NCBI GenBank assembly: GCA_037074615.1
Contig: JAYWLJ010000058.1
Span: forward strand, 186,001-250,000
Length of the DNA stretch: 64,000 nucleotides
Reading direction: 5' to 3'
Source: Leucaena leucocephala
Lineage: Eukaryota > Streptophyta > Magnoliopsida > Fabales > Fabaceae
The notes under the pieces are model-generated. The model was not told the origin of the DNA. It was given only the letters and a program-made list of their open reading frames with translations, and ran no database searches. The position numbers and the translations under genes are program-made. This document shows positions 20,278-32,506 of this stretch, in pieces. Positions within the stretch are counted from its first letter, which is position 1, and each line of letters starts with the position of its first letter.

Positions 20278-21717
20278 TGATGAGAGCGTCGGATTGTCGC
20301 AGTCCGAGCCATCAAAATAAAGTGAATTGCACCCTAGTAATGTATAAGGCACAACCCTATCGTTCTTCTCAAGGAGCCTTTCTAAAAGAATCCTAGCAAT
20401 TTGGATGTCAAATTCAGTGAAAAACCTGAGTATAGAGTAAAATGGTTTTGGGTTTTTGTGGGTGCAGAAATGTAAAGATATGGTAAAGTAAATGTTTTTG
20501 TGTTTTTGATTTGTGAAAGTAGTTTATGGTGACAGACTCTTGATGATGAAAACGTATCTATCCTTGCTCTCAAATGATATAGAGTTTGAAATCACTAAGT
20601 CTTGAATTAAACCTCAATCAATCAATTGAGTCCAGAACCCTAATATTCTTTAAACTCCTTTGATCAAAGCTAGTTTAAAGACTATTAGTGAACTGCTAAG
20701 AATCTCTTAGTGTGCAATTTAAATCAGATTATAAAGAATGCCCTCAAATGAGTGTCGACCGACTAACCCTAGAATTCAAGCGATCGAATCAATTAGCAAC
20801 AATCGTTGACAACCATTCAACTAGCTTAAAATCAAGACTGAAATATTGCATTTAAACCAGCATTCAAAACATCCAAAGTAAATTACAAATGTCTAATAAT
20901 GAGAATAATCAATCGATATTCAAAACTTGTTCATATAATGAAAACCTTAAATCTAGAAATAATCATAATATGACAAGGATGCAAATTAGACAGAAGGAAC
21001 TCCCCATTTCAGTTCATGAGCTTAAGAAACGAAATCCATCACCAAGAGGCTAAGGGTTTAGCCTCTCATGACCTCTACTGCACTGCAATCGCCGTCCAGA
21101 TTTGCTGCCATGAAGAAACAATGGAAAAGTAGAGAATGGTGGTGAAGATATCTCTTCAAAGTGGTAGAGAAGGTAGATGATCCAGAAGGAATGTGTGAGA
21201 GCTGCCTCTTGACCTAATCCGGTCTCCCCAAAAACCGAACCCCTCGCCTCTCGCCTTTACCACCCCTTTCAAAGGCAAATTTACCTAATCCGAAACGCAC
21301 AGCTTCACGTCTGTCTTCTTTGGTCGCGACCAGATCCATTTTTGGTCGCGACCTGTGAGCACAGAAAAGATCAAGCAGAATAAAATAGGTCGCGACCGGA
21401 GGATACTTTGGTCGCGACTCAAGAAGGCAGAGACGTCATTTCACTTTCATTGACTTGTGATTTCTTTCTTGGTCCTGGCTCTCCTCCAAAATACCTGCAA
21501 TTCAACATAAAAGCTCGCTGTAAAAGTTCAAATCAGTAGATAACAATATATGTGCAATTTGGGGGAGATATTTTACCATTTTATCCTTTAATTAGCACAC
21601 TGCCACGCACAATCATGTGATATACAAAAGTACAGTTTAAGGCATGAAATGAATGGTAAAATTACAATAAAACTGTTAAAAGTGTCGTAGAAACTATATA
21701 CAAAATGTGTCTTATCA
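20278..21717 (-). mobile_element. A2 5' LTR
   Basis: 1440 bp, TGAT...ATCA, nearly identical to the 3' LTR. The base after it (21718) resumes the B1 LTR at the position equivalent to 25979. Confidence 0.93.
21323..21418 (-). repeat. GTCGCGAC pairs in A2 5' LTR
   Basis: Four exact octamers start at 21323, 21345, 21389 and 21411 (steps 22, 44, 22), identical in layout to the 3' LTR set. Confidence 0.9.
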
Positions 21718-21727
21718 ACTACCATTC

Positions 21728-21815
21728 TACGTAAGTACCCAGGAAAGACTGGATGAACCGGCTAGGTCCACTCACTTCCAGCCTCCTTAGACAGCACCTA
21801 CGTACACAGTACGTA
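21728..21815 (-). other. 88-bp conserved block, copy 2
   Basis: Same length as the other copies. On the coding strand the upper stem arm reads TACGTAGGTGC instead of TACGTAGGTAC, which turns an A-U pair into a G-U pair and so keeps the drawn stem. Confidence 0.7.
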
Positions 21816-22307
21816 TCAGTTCCTTTCTTTGTTCCTTCTTCGTTGCCCGAATTTTGGCAGCCTAACGGCGTCTCTTAAAATTTCCAGATTTTATTTTGAC
21901 AGAACCTCCCCTGTAATGTTATATATGGGAATGAGATTCGGGGGAATCTCAGTAGTAATAATCATAACAATATATGTAATGCAGAGTGACGGTGCTTGCT
22001 TGTGATTGTGTACAGATATGTATGCTGCGTGCTTCCATATTCAATAACATATGATCATAGCATTGTAATAGAGCTTCAAGCATAACATATAAGACAACAA
22101 TCCAACCAAACAATAGCACAACAAATCACAAAGACATTACATAAGAGCTAGGATTAGTTACTACCTCAAAAGCAGAACTTCAGAACTTCTATACTGCTTC
22201 CAACTCCACCAGAACTTCCTTTCTTTCTTTCTTTCTCCTTCTCTCTCTTCTTTCTCTCTCTTTTCTTGCCAAAAACGTGGGATGCATAAAATGGGAGGGG
22301 AAGGGGG

Positions 22308-22315
22308 TATTTATA
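22308..22315 (-). promoter_or_regulatory. TATA box, B1 3' LTR
   Basis: TATAAATA on the minus strand, followed by a CCCCC tract. The same arrangement occurs in every B and C LTR seen. Confidence 0.7.
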
Positions 22316-24236
22316 GCTTTAATGGATGGCATTTCTGTAATTTTGAAGCCATCTGAACATGTGGTCCTGGTTTTTCCTGGATTTTCCTATTTTTCTTTAT
22401 TCCTTTTTACTGCATCATGCATGACATCATCCAGGACACCTCACCGGGACACCTCATCGCCACATTCTTCACATGTCACAATTCCTGGACACCTCATCAG
22501 CTGACTCAGCAGTTCAGTCCAATCCAGTACCGGTCCAGAGTCTTGCACCGTAATACGTGTCCTCAACTTTTCTTCTGCCTCTAAGATTGCGCCATGTGGC
22601 ATCTAGAAGGGACCTTTCACGGCTTCCAATGCTATCCAGATAAGTCCCGGACTTTATCTGATCACCTCCTCGGTTATCGTGCCGACCGAGTAACTTTACT
22701 TTATTGAAACAGCATTAAAATAATATTTTAATGCCACTTTTTCCCACACATTTCTGGGCCTACGTTTTTGGGCTCTGGGAATGTTATCTTGGATCCTGAT
22801 CAAGCTCAAGCACTCTGATGGCTCGATTCCCAAGAAACATCCCTTGGCAAATTACCAAAATACCCCTGGGTGCCCTTTCTTGCACTATTTTAACCCTAAG
22901 GGTAAAATCGTCATTTCACACCCTTCTATACTCTGTCAGGGCATATATTGACTCTAAGTAACTTTATCTGTATGTGCCTTGGCTCCTGGGCCTGTCCAGA
23001 ATGACCAAAATGCCCTCATACATCTACTACCCCTTTAGTACAACACAGGGGCATTTTCGTAATTTCGCACTTTTCCGGGGTTCTACCGGACACTGGCCCA
23101 CCTATCAGTCTAAGGGTCTTACTGGGCCTTTGTTGGCGCCATTATTGGGCCTTTCAAGGTCCATTACCTTCATGGCACGCATTACGAGGAATCTTCCCCC
23201 GTTAATGTTTAATGAATATTTTATCTATTATTCACCATTTATACACATATCCGGACACCGGCTCCTTCTGTCCGATACACTGGCCTGCGGTGTTCAGGCA
23301 TCCCTGTGAGTCATATCAGTCATCTGACCGAGGTTATCCGAACTCATTCAGTCCCTTTTCAAATACCGATAAATCTCCCTATCGGATCCCCGGAGGCCTC
23401 ACACTCCCGTCTGGATTTTCTAATTTGCGAATAACTTTTTCTACAGGCCTCCTATCAGTATTCTGTCAGTTTCCCGACATCCGCCCCATAAGGACGTATC
23501 ATCCTGTATTTTCTCACCTAGATCTGAAATCTAGGATATCCGGTAGGAATTTTTATAACTTTTGGACGATCAGTCCATTTCTGGCTATCTGGAGTCTTCA
23601 AAAATTCCTGTATTAAGCCAGATTACCGAGCGTCCCTTGCTCTCTCTACCGGTGAAATCTGGGACTGAAATACTGTCGGACAGTCCAAACCACTTCCGGC
23701 CTGACTTTCTTTAATTACACTTTAGCCCCAAGGAACTTTTCTTCTTTTCATTTAAGCCCCTTTTTATTTGGCTAAAATTACACTTAAGGACCCCACCTTT
23801 TTGTCCTTAAACTTTCCATAATTCTTTCATACTCATAGAGACCTCGTATGCACATTTCACAGTTCAGTGAAATGATCAGCATAATTTTCTCTATTTTCTG
23901 GAAAAATATGGTACTCATCGGCTACCAGCCCGATCTTTCCCATAATTACGATTTTGCCCCTGCATTCTCTTTCTGGCCTCGTTGCTCATCTTCTCATCCC
24001 TCATCTTAAGGTCTAGAAATTCTCTTTCAATAACTCATCCCTTAAACTCTTCGGGAGTCATCGTTAATTGAAAGGCTCGACAACCCGCCTATATCAGGTT
24101 ATCTTACACAGGAGCCAGCCCATATCAAGCTACCTGCAGAATTCCTAGGCTTGAGACTTAGGACATTTCTCACATTCCTCATCTTGGACCTAGATGAACT
24201 GTCCCGATCTCCTAGAACAAAAATCGGGATGTTACA

Positions 24237-25491
24237 ATTCTCCTCCCCTTTTAAAAATTTCGTCCTCGAAACTTTAAGGGATACCTCATCTTTCCTGAAG
24301 AGAACTTCTTACTGACCTATAAAGCTATGTGATTCTTATAACGCAGTCATATATATAACCAGTAAGATCATCCCTCTCTGTATTATCCTCACTCCAGTGA
24401 TGGTCTAGAGGAGCAACAGCTTGGTCCCAGACCTTCCACATGGATTCTTAGCAACTAGCATCTCTCATTATAGTTGCTTACAGCTATCCGTGTCCTAACC
24501 CCTCATACAACAACCTCATCACTGAGCTAAGACAGCTTTATTATCTTACTAATTATTTCTCATAACCCGTTGTAATGACCACATTCTCTAGATCAGAAAA
24601 GAACTCTTCGTTCACATTATCATCTAGGCATATAGTTCCTTACAGCTCAGTCGCCCTTACAGCTATGGTTCCTCTTAACCATTCTTAGGGTCGACCTCAG
24701 GGAAATTTGGAGACTCTGTCTGTGGTAGCAAACACCTTTCCTAGGATGTCAGCATTCGTAGGCAACTCTCGCCAAGTGGCCTTTCTCTCACCACTGCCTT
24801 GCCCTGCTCGACACTCCTATGTGCCATGGCTCACCACTTTGACATCTCTGCTCTCCAACCTGATCTTCTCCTTGACCAGTCCCCTGCCTGAACTATTGCC
24901 TCTTTCTCTTGCTATTGGCTTCACAACTTGAGCTACCTCCCAGAGTACTCTTAGCCAATGCTTCCCTACCTCTTTCTCTTGATCCTAGTGAACTTCAGTC
25001 GCATGGATCTCATTCATCATCTCTTACTATTATTTCTATCCTCTAGGGTACTCTACCCTAGGTCTATCACTTCTCTGTGATGGAATCCCTCTTCTTAGGG
25101 AACATCAGCCCATCACATCTCTAGCCTTAGGCCATGTCCTAGGATCATTCCTAGACAAATCTCATTCTAGCTATCTCATTATAGCTCATCAATCTTTTAT
25201 CATCTATTTATCTGCTTATGCTTATGGATAACTTACTGGACTTGTGAGTAGTGTCCATTTCTTTCATATCTTACCCCATCTTGACGTAATTCCGGGGTCT
25301 ACCTTATCTCACTTTCTCATTTAAGAGCTTTACCTCCACTGGCTTTTCTAAACCTCTATGTACTCTAGGGAAATAACATTTCTAAATCAGAGCATCACTG
25401 AGCCAGAACCTTCTGTTCTGTGCCAGAATCTTATGCTCTGAACCAGAATCCTGTCTGGTTTATGCCAGAACCTATTGCTCTGATACCAAAA
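24237..25491 (-). other. B1 internal region: PPT, non-coding, PBS
   Basis: 1255 bp. The PPT is at 24237-24252 (minus strand AAAAGGGGAGGAGAAT, against the 3' LTR). The PBS at 25477-25488 is the reverse complement of TGGTATCAGAGC, three bases from the 5' LTR. Between them there is no recognisable gag or pol. An 8-bp perfect inverted repeat lies at 25043-25050 and 25054-25061. The 74-codon plus-strand frame at 24707 has a non-ATG start and is antisense. Confidence 0.85.
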
Positions 25492-25988
25492 TGAAACATC
25501 CTCCCTTAGACTCCTCAGAGTACACTTGCGGAAGCAATATTAGCTTGATTATATCTTAACTTAAGCCCAGAAATTCAAAATTTCACTCTTAAGTTCCTTA
25601 TTCTGGACTTTAATTTGAAAATTAATTTATCTCGTTCTACACATCCAAATGAGGCTTATTACCTATCCACGTAATGCCCCATATGTGTACAACTGGCCTG
25701 CCAAATTTCATAGCCAAACTCCTTCGTTTACTAGGTCAAACTGAGGTCAAAACACTGCTACCTCAGGACCTGCGAATTTCTCTTTTAATTCGTCATACAC
25801 AAGTTAAACATGCCAAACAATATTTATTATTAAATAATAAAATGTCATACAACAAAGCATACACCAAATTCTCTTATTTCAATTACATCTCTTCCTGTCA
25901 AAAATCTGGCAGCATAACTGCTACATTCCTTCTGTAGAAAGTAACCGATCTTGTACCGATTCGGTAATTCTCGTAGGAACTACCATTC

Positions 25989-26076
25989 TACGTAAGTACC
26001 CAGGAAAGACTGGATGAACCGGCTAGGTCCACTCACTTCCAGCCTCCTTAGACAGCACCTACGTACACAATACGTA
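25989..26076 (-). other. 88-bp conserved block, copy 3
   Basis: Same length. On the coding strand the short hairpin reads TACGTAT-TGT-GTACGTA, with a T-G pair in place of C-G. The upper arm reads TACGTAGGTGC as in copy 2. Confidence 0.7.
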
Positions 26077-26568
26077 TCAGTTCCTTTCTTTGTTCCTTCT
26101 TCGTTGCCCGAATTTCGGCAGCCTAACGGCGTCTCTTAAAATTTCCAGATTTTATTTTGACAGAACCTCCCCTGTAATGTTATATATGGGAATGAGATTC
26201 GGGGGAATCTCAGTAGTAATAATCATAACAATATATGTAATGCAGAGTGACGGTGCTTGCTTGTGATTGTGTACAGATAAGTATGCTGCGTGCTTCCATA
26301 TTCAATAACATATGATCATAGCATTGTAATAGAGCTTCAAGCATAACATATAAGACAACAATCCAACCAAAATATAGCACAACAAATCACAAAGACATTA
26401 CATAAGAGCTAGGATTAGTTACTACCTCAAAAGCAGAACTTCAGAACTTCTATACTGCTTCCAACTCCACCAGAACTTCCTTTCTTTCTTTCTTTCTCCT
26501 TCTCTCTCTTCTTTCTCTCTCTTTTCTTGCCAAAAACGTGGGATGCATAAAATGGGAGGGGAAGGGGG

Positions 26569-26576
26569 TATTTATA
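26569..26576 (-). promoter_or_regulatory. TATA box, B1 5' LTR
   Basis: TATAAATA on the minus strand. As the 5' LTR copy it is the expected promoter for the element transcript. Confidence 0.75.
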
Positions 26577-28502
26577 GCTTTAATGGATGGCATTTCTGTA
26601 ATTTTGAAGCCATCTGAACATGTGGTCCTGGTTTTTCCTGGATTTTCCTATTTTTCTTTATTCCTTTTTACTGCATCATGGATGACATCATCCAGGACAC
26701 CTCACCGGGACACCTCATCGCCACATTCTTCACATGTCACAATTCCTGGACACCTCATCAGCTGACTCAGCAGTTCAGTCCAATCCAGTACCGGTCCAGA
26801 GTCTTGCACCGTAATACGTGTCCTCAACTTTTCTTCTGCCTCTAAGATTGCGCCATGTGGCATCTAGAAGGGACCTTTCACGGCTTCCAATGCTATCCAG
26901 ATAAGTCCCGGACTTTATCTGATCACCTCCTCGGTTATCGTGCCGACCGAGTAACTTTACTTTATTGAAACAGCATTAAAATAATATTTTAATGCCACTT
27001 TTTCCCACACATTTCTGGGCCTACGTTTTTGGGCTCTGGGAATGTTATCTTGGATCCTGATCAAGCTCAAGCACTCTGATGGCTCGATTCCCAAGAAACA
27101 TCCCTTGGCAAATTACCAAAATACCCCTGGGTGCCCTTTCTTGCACTATTTTAACCCTAAGGGTAAAATCGTCATTTCACACCCTTCTATACTCTGTCAG
27201 GGCATATACTGACTCTAAGTAACTTTATCTGTATGTGCCTTGGCTCCTGGGCCTGTCCAGAATGACCAAAATGCCCTCATACATCTACTACCCCTTTAGT
27301 ACAACACAGGGGCATTTTCGTAATTTCGCACTTTTCCGGGGTTCTGCCGGACACTGGCCCACCTATCAGTCTAAGGGTCTTACTGGGCCTTTGTTGGCGC
27401 CATTATTGGGCCTTTCAAGGTCCATTACCTTCATGGCACACATTACGAGGAATCTTCCCCCGTTAATGTTTAATGAATATTTTATCTATTATTCACCGTT
27501 TATACACATATCCGGACACCGGCTCCTTCTGTCCGATACACTGGCCTGCGGTGTTCAGGCATCCCTGTGAGTCATATCAGTCATCTGACCGAGGTTATCC
27601 GAACTCATTCAGTCCCTTTTCAAATACCGATAAATCTCCCTATCGGATCCCCGGAGGCCTCACACTCCCGTCTGGATTTTCTAATTTGCGAATAACTTTT
27701 TCTACAGGCCTCCTATCGGTATTCTGTCAGTTTCCCGACATCCGCCCCATAAGGACGTATCATCCTGTATTTTCTCACCTAGATCTGAAATCTAGGATAT
27801 CCGGTAGGAATTTTTATAACTTTTGGACGATCAGTCCATTTCTGGCTATCTGGAGTCTTCAAAAATTCCTGTATTAAGCCAGATTACCGAGCGTCCCTTG
27901 CTCTCTCTACCGGTGAAATCTGGGACTGAAATGCTGTCGGACAGTCCAAACCACTTCCGGCCTGACTTTCTTTAATTACACTTTAGCCCCAAGGAACTTT
28001 TCTTCTTTTCATTTAAGCCCCTTTTTATTTGGCTAAAATTACACTTAAGGACCCCACCTTTTTGTCCTTAAACTTTCCATAATTCTTTCATACTCATAGA
28101 GACCTCGTATGCACATTTCACAGTTCAGTGAAATGATCAGCATAATTTTCTCTATTTTCTGGAAAAATATGGTACTCATCGGCTACCAGCCCGATCTTTC
28201 CCATAATTACGATTTTGCCCCTGCATTCTCTTTCTGGCCTCGTTGCTCATCTTCTCATCCCTCATCTTAAGGTCTAGAAATTCTCTTTCAATAACTCATC
28301 CCTTAAACTCTTCGGGAGTCATCGTTAATTGAAAGGCTCGACAACCCGCCCATATCAGGTTATCTTACACAGGAGCCAGCCCATATCAAGCTACCTGCAG
28401 AATTCCTAGGCTTGAGACTTAGGACATTTCTCACATTCCTCATCTTGGACCTAGATGAACTGTCCCGATCTCCTAGAACAAAAATCGGGATGTTACACAT
28501 AA

Positions 28503-29013
28503 CATTCAATACATACAAGTTTAAGGTAAGTTTACTACCTTATTATTTTACTCCCTTTCACTTTGTCTTTGCTTTTTCCTTCTTAATTTTTCTTGATGTG
28601 TGGCTGCCTCTTTTGAGTCCACAATCAAATCCTAACATCACATATTCATCCATTCATTACAATCTAACTTTTCTTGAACATTAAACTTACTTTAACTAAT
28701 ATAACTTCCTTTAATCTTTACCAATTGACTTGGCCTTTGAATCAATTGATCTCTTGACCTTACCCTACACAATTTCATATTTTGAATCCATTTATGAGCT
28801 TAAAATCATAAAATACCAGCTCCCATGAACTGTTTTGGACAGATTTGAAAAATATCCATAATTCTTCCAAAAATTCTCATTTTGATTCCAATGCTTCCTA
28901 TACTTGTTTCTCTACTTTTTCCTACACAATTTTTCATTTTAAAACCATTGGAATCATCAAAATTATGAAATTCAAATCACTGTTCATGTGAGTGAGCAAT
29001 AACAGAAAAGAAT
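28503..29013 (-). mobile_element. Family C LTR, right piece (continuation of 6360-7209)
   Basis: Inverted match to 33705-34200 of C3. It continues the LTR broken by B1 at 7209. It stops in mid-LTR at about 29013, where gag-region internal sequence begins, so a deletion has joined LTR to internal DNA. Confidence 0.65.
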
Positions 29014-29030
29014 TCCAATCATTATAACTC

Positions 29031-29143
29031 TTTCTGTTCATATAGATGAACTCAGCTAAGTATTCATCAAAGGGTTTCTCTTTCTCTGCTTCAACCCTTA
29101 GCATCACGCTTATCTCTATCTCACTGAGAGGAATACTTTTCAT
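29031..29143 (-). pseudogene. Ty3-like gag remnant (C2)
   Basis: The minus-strand frame includes KPFDEYLAEFIYMN, matching EEPFDEYLAKFISMN in C3 near 36450. This resembles the Ty3 gag motif in which a sticky-end helix follows the capsid core. Too short and decayed to function. Confidence 0.55.
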
Positions 29144-29715
29144 ATACCTACTCGAGAAAACTTCTCAGGTGAGAGGATAAATCTCCATCTCTATGGAGTA
29201 ACTTTTGTATCTCTCTACTATCTCTTAACTTTTTATGTATATTTATCAGTCTCAGTCTACTCTTGACTGCATATAGTTCCTTTCTGGTCTTCTTCTACTG
29301 ATCCTGACTACCTTAAGTCACATAGATCTCATTCATCATCTAGTACTATTACTTCTATTCTCTAGGGTGCTCTACCCTAGGTCTGCTAGTTTATTGTTTC
29401 TTTATGATGGAATCCCTCTGTCTTGGGAACATTAGCTCTCTAACTTTTAACCATCACGTTTCTAACTTTAAGCCATGTGTTAGGCTCATTCTTAGGCAAG
29501 TATTATTCTAACTTTTGATTCTTTTATTTAGGAAAGTGTAGATCTACTCCTAATGGTCACACGGAGGATCTATTTCTGAACCTTTTCTTTTTAAACTGAT
29601 ATGTATCTCTATATCTCGTACTGTTTAGCTTGTCTGTGCCATATGTTAAACCTCTAACTGATAAACTTCAGTGAGGCTGGCATCTTCATTTATCATCAAG
29701 TCTTTGTGTATCCTC

Positions 29716-29982
29716 GTCGCTACCTGATATCTCTGGGTTCTTTAGTCACGACCTCAGGTCTTATCTCGTCGTGACTTAAACTGCTCTGTGCACATTAGTC
29801 GCATCCTATGACCTGACTCATTACAATCTAATAACTTTGTAACTTTTCATTGCGACCAATGGTCTTTACTCGTCACGATCAAAACATATTTGTAAATATT
29901 TGTCGTGACCCGTGGCTGAACTCGTCACGACTTAACTTCTCTGGAACTTCTAGTCGCGACATAAACTGCTTCACTTCGCGAC
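29716..29982 (-). repeat. Decayed GTCGCGAC array in family C internal region
   Basis: Variants start at 29716, 29745, 29768, 29798, 29849, 29872, 29902, 29924, 29953 and 29975. The steps are 29, 23, 30, 51, 23, 30, 22, 29 and 22 bp. Most are CpG-decayed; 29953 is exact. Confidence 0.8.
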
Positions 29983-31115
29983 CTGAACACAATTTTCTTT
30001 AAACATTCTGTTCTAGTATTCTTGTCCAGTCTTTACTTTAGCAATGGCCGATCCTTGTTCTTAACTTTAATGAGCTTGAGTAACTTGAAACTCATCCATA
30101 TCTATCTATCATAATTGAATTAAATAGGGAACATATTCACATTGATGTTCAACCAACTATCATTTCATTATATCACATTAAAACTCATATTTCATATCAC
30201 CATAATGTTTGTACATACATTACATACATGTCAATTACATATATGAGGTAAGTCATAACTATTATACATTTATGTAATTACTTCACTTTACACTATTTAC
30301 ATATTCACATTACCCCTCATCTCTTTTTACATTCTTTTCTAAGGAATCATAAACTACAAATACTTCTGCATACGAAAATGCCATCCTTGTATATCAGCTG
30401 GTGGATCATTTTCCAGAAACTCACTTAGCTCTACATGCTATGTAGGAGTATATGGCAATATCTAACTTATGAGCATCTCATGCCAATCTTCTAGATTGTA
30501 GACCTAATTCAGGTCAATGCCTTCTATCGTATATTAGTTTATCATCCTTGCTACGGCATTGAGGAAATGCAAATAAACTGACTGCTCTTAGTCTCTACTT
30601 CAATCCATCCCTTGACCTAAACTGAGTAGTTTACTCACCACAGCTTTCTTGAGACTGATATAGTCAACATTATCTGTCTTTCATAAAGAAGGCTGGGGTT
30701 GACTAGGACCAGGAATATCCCACTGATCTTTATCTATAATGTCATATATTCCTGGACAGCAAGAATAGGAATGGACCATCATAGGTTATGACTGGATCTC
30801 TTCATAATCTCCAGACTGTAGGCTTGAGTGTACAGAAATATCTATGGGATATTCTACTATAGACCTTCCTGACTGATTCCCTATACTATGGTCTGAACTC
30901 TCTTCACTGTCTGAAGAATCAAAGTTTGGATGTCTATCATCTTCATATATCACTACTTGTCGGGGGTCTCCCTGATTAACTGATGGCTCAGACTTAACCT
31001 TATGAAATCCTATATCTACTCCTACAAAATTTGCTTTAATAATCAAGACTAACTATCCCAATAAATATCCTAACTTAACAACATACTTATTACTTAGAGT
31101 TAGGGTCTAGGAATT

Positions 31116-32461
31116 TGATAAGACACATTTTATATATGGTTTCTATGACAAATTTGAGAGTTTTATAATAACTTTACCATTCATTTCATGCCTTAAATTG
31201 TACTTTTGTGTATTACATGATTATGCGTGGTAATGTGCTAATTAAAGGGTAAAATAACTCTTTCAAACTACGTATATTCTGTTATCTACTAATTTGGACT
31301 TTTACAGTGAGCTTTTATGTTGAATTGCAGGTGCTTTAGAAGAGAACAAGGACTAGGAAACAAAATCAAAAGTCAATGAAAGTGGAACCACGCCTCTGTG
31401 CTATTTAGTCGCGACCAAAGAGTCATACGGTCGTGACCCATAATTCTTTTGGAAGATTCTCACTGTTCATAGGTAGCGACCAACAAATGTATCTTATCGT
31501 CAAGAACAGGCTAGTTTTTGGACCTGATTAGGCTAAGAAGCAGTACTCGAGCGCTCTCCACACACTTTCCACTCATCTTCCATCTTTCTACACCATTCAC
31601 CTTCAGCTCTTCATCGTTTCTTCATGGTATCATATCTGAACAGCGATTGCAGTGTAGCAGAAGTCATGAGAGGCTAGACCTTTAGTCTCTTGGTGATGGA
31701 TCTAATATCTTGAGCTCACGGACTAAAACGGGGAGTTTCTTCTGTTCTAATTTGCATCTTGTCATAGTATGATTGCTTCTAGATCTAGGGTTTTTCATCA
31801 TATGAACAAGTTTTGAATATCGATTGATTATTTTCATATTAGATAATTGTAATTTGCTTTGGATGTTTGAATGCTGGTTTAAATACAATATTTCAGTTTT
31901 AAGTTTAAGCTAGTTGAACGGTTGTCAATGATCATTGCTAATTGATTCGATTGCTTGAATTCTAGGGTTAGTCGATCGACGCTCATTCGAGGGCATTCTT
32001 CCACCTGGTTTAAATTACACACTAAGTGATCCTTAGCAGTTCAATAATATTCTTTTAAACTAGCTTTGATCAAAGAAGTTTAAAGAACATTAGGGTTCTG
32101 GACTCAATCGATCGATTGAGGTTTTATTCAAGACTTAGTAATTTCAAACTCCTTATATATTGAGAGCAAGGATAGATATTTTTCATCATCGAGAGCCTAT
32201 CATCATATACTACTTTCACAAACCAACCATTTTCCATCTTAAACAAAAACACAAAAGCATCTATTTTACTGCATCCCACAAAACCACAAAACCATTTACT
32301 ATTTACTCAGGTTTACCACTGAATTTGACATCCAATTTTCTAGGATTTTTTTAGAAAGTCTCCTTGAGAAGAATGATAGGGTTGTGCCTTATACTACATT
32401 ATTAGGGTGCAATTCACTTAATTTTAATGGCTCTGACTGCGACAATCCGAGGGCCTCGTCA
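31116..32461 (+). mobile_element. A3: solo Athila LTR
   Basis: 1346 bp, TGATAAGACAC...CTCGTCA, with no PBS or internal DNA after it. Flanked by GAATT (31111-31115) and GGATT (32462-32466), a 5-bp TSD with one change. Removing it joins the C2 leader in register with C3, which supports the boundaries. Confidence 0.85.
31408..31502 (+). repeat. Decayed GTCGCGAC pairs in solo Athila LTR
   Basis: GTCGCGAC at 31408, GTCGTGAC at 31430, GTAGCGAC at 31473, and a degraded copy near 31495. Pair spacing is 22 bp. Same position in the LTR as in A2. Confidence 0.8.
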
Positions 32462-32506
32462 GGATTATCCTATCTGATGCCAAAAACTTCTTCTCTAATA
32501 CCAAAA
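32462..32506 (-). other. C2 leader end and degraded PBS
   Basis: Continues C2 beyond the solo LTR. The PBS at 32492-32503 reads TGGTATTAGAGA on the minus strand, two changes from TGGTATCAGAGC. Confidence 0.6.

Larger units (their letters stand above)
7675..21717 (-). mobile_element. A2: near-intact Athila (Ty3) element
   Basis: Athila element on the minus strand: 5' LTR 20278-21717, PBS 20259-20276, leader with GTCGCGAC array, gag-pol 13446-19688, spacer, second ORF 11005-12210, spacer, PPT 9116-9130, and 3' LTR 7675-9115. The LTRs are 1440 and 1441 bp. By eye they differ by four substitutions and two short indels (about 3 and 2 bp), pointing to recent insertion. Both have TGAT...ATCA ends. 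No TSD can be checked because the left side is followed by extra leader and then a deletion junction. The host is the 3' LTR of B1. Confidence 0.93.
21718..24236 (-). mobile_element. B1 3' LTR, proximal piece
   Basis: Matches 25979-28497 of the 5' LTR and ends in TGTTACA next to the PPT. It has a TATA box (22308-22315) and a purine-rich leader on the coding strand (pyrimidines at 22218-22268). Plus-strand ORFs of 75, 111 and 134 codons are antisense and recur only because the LTR is repeated. Confidence 0.9.
7210..28497 (-). mobile_element. B1: complete family B element with nested Athila
   Basis: Complete non-coding LTR element on the minus strand: 5' LTR 25492-28497, internal 24237-25491, and 3' LTR 21718-24236 plus 7210-7535. 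The two ends are flanked by CATAA at 7205-7209 and 28498-28502, a 5-bp TSD. The 3' LTR is split by Athila A2, and 161 bp of it (equivalent to 25818-25978) are missing at that site. Adding them back (326+161+2519) gives 3006 bp, exactly the 5' LTR length. The element has PBS and PPT but no gag-pol, so it resembles a LARD-type non-autonomous element. Confidence 0.9.
25492..28497 (-). mobile_element. B1 5' LTR
   Basis: 3006 bp, TGAAACATCC...GATGTTACA on the plus strand. It is complete and close to the 3' LTR. Followed by CATAA (28498-28502), the second TSD copy. Contains a TATA box at 26569-26576 and the 88-bp block at 25989-26076. Confidence 0.92.
29014..31115 (-). mobile_element. Family C internal region (C2)
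   Basis: Minus-strand internal sequence homologous to C3 at 35074-36510. It holds a gag remnant at the left end, a GTCGCGAC-type array (29716-29982) and a leader near 31040-31115. An 86-codon acidic frame (30786-31046, minus) is not recognisable. The region is interrupted 40-50 bp before its PBS by a solo Athila LTR. Confidence 0.65.

Noticed and set aside
22974..23309. 111-codon plus-strand frame recurring at 27235, 40886 and 45268
   Set aside because: It is antisense to family B LTRs, starts at a non-ATG codon, and recurs only because the LTR is repeated. No sign of selection on the frame can be claimed.
23212..23616. 134-codon frame recurring at 27473 (108-codon versions at 41202 and 45584)
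   Set aside because: Antisense LTR sequence. The high conservation is at the nucleotide level and extends into non-coding flanks.
24707..24931. 74-codon frame shared by the B1 and B2 internal regions
   Set aside because: Opposite strand to the element and starts with TTG. Its minus-strand complement also lacks a clear domain.
30786..31046. 86-codon acidic minus-strand frame in C2
   Set aside because: It has no recognisable domain and could be a remnant of the C leader or gag start, so it is not called as a gene.
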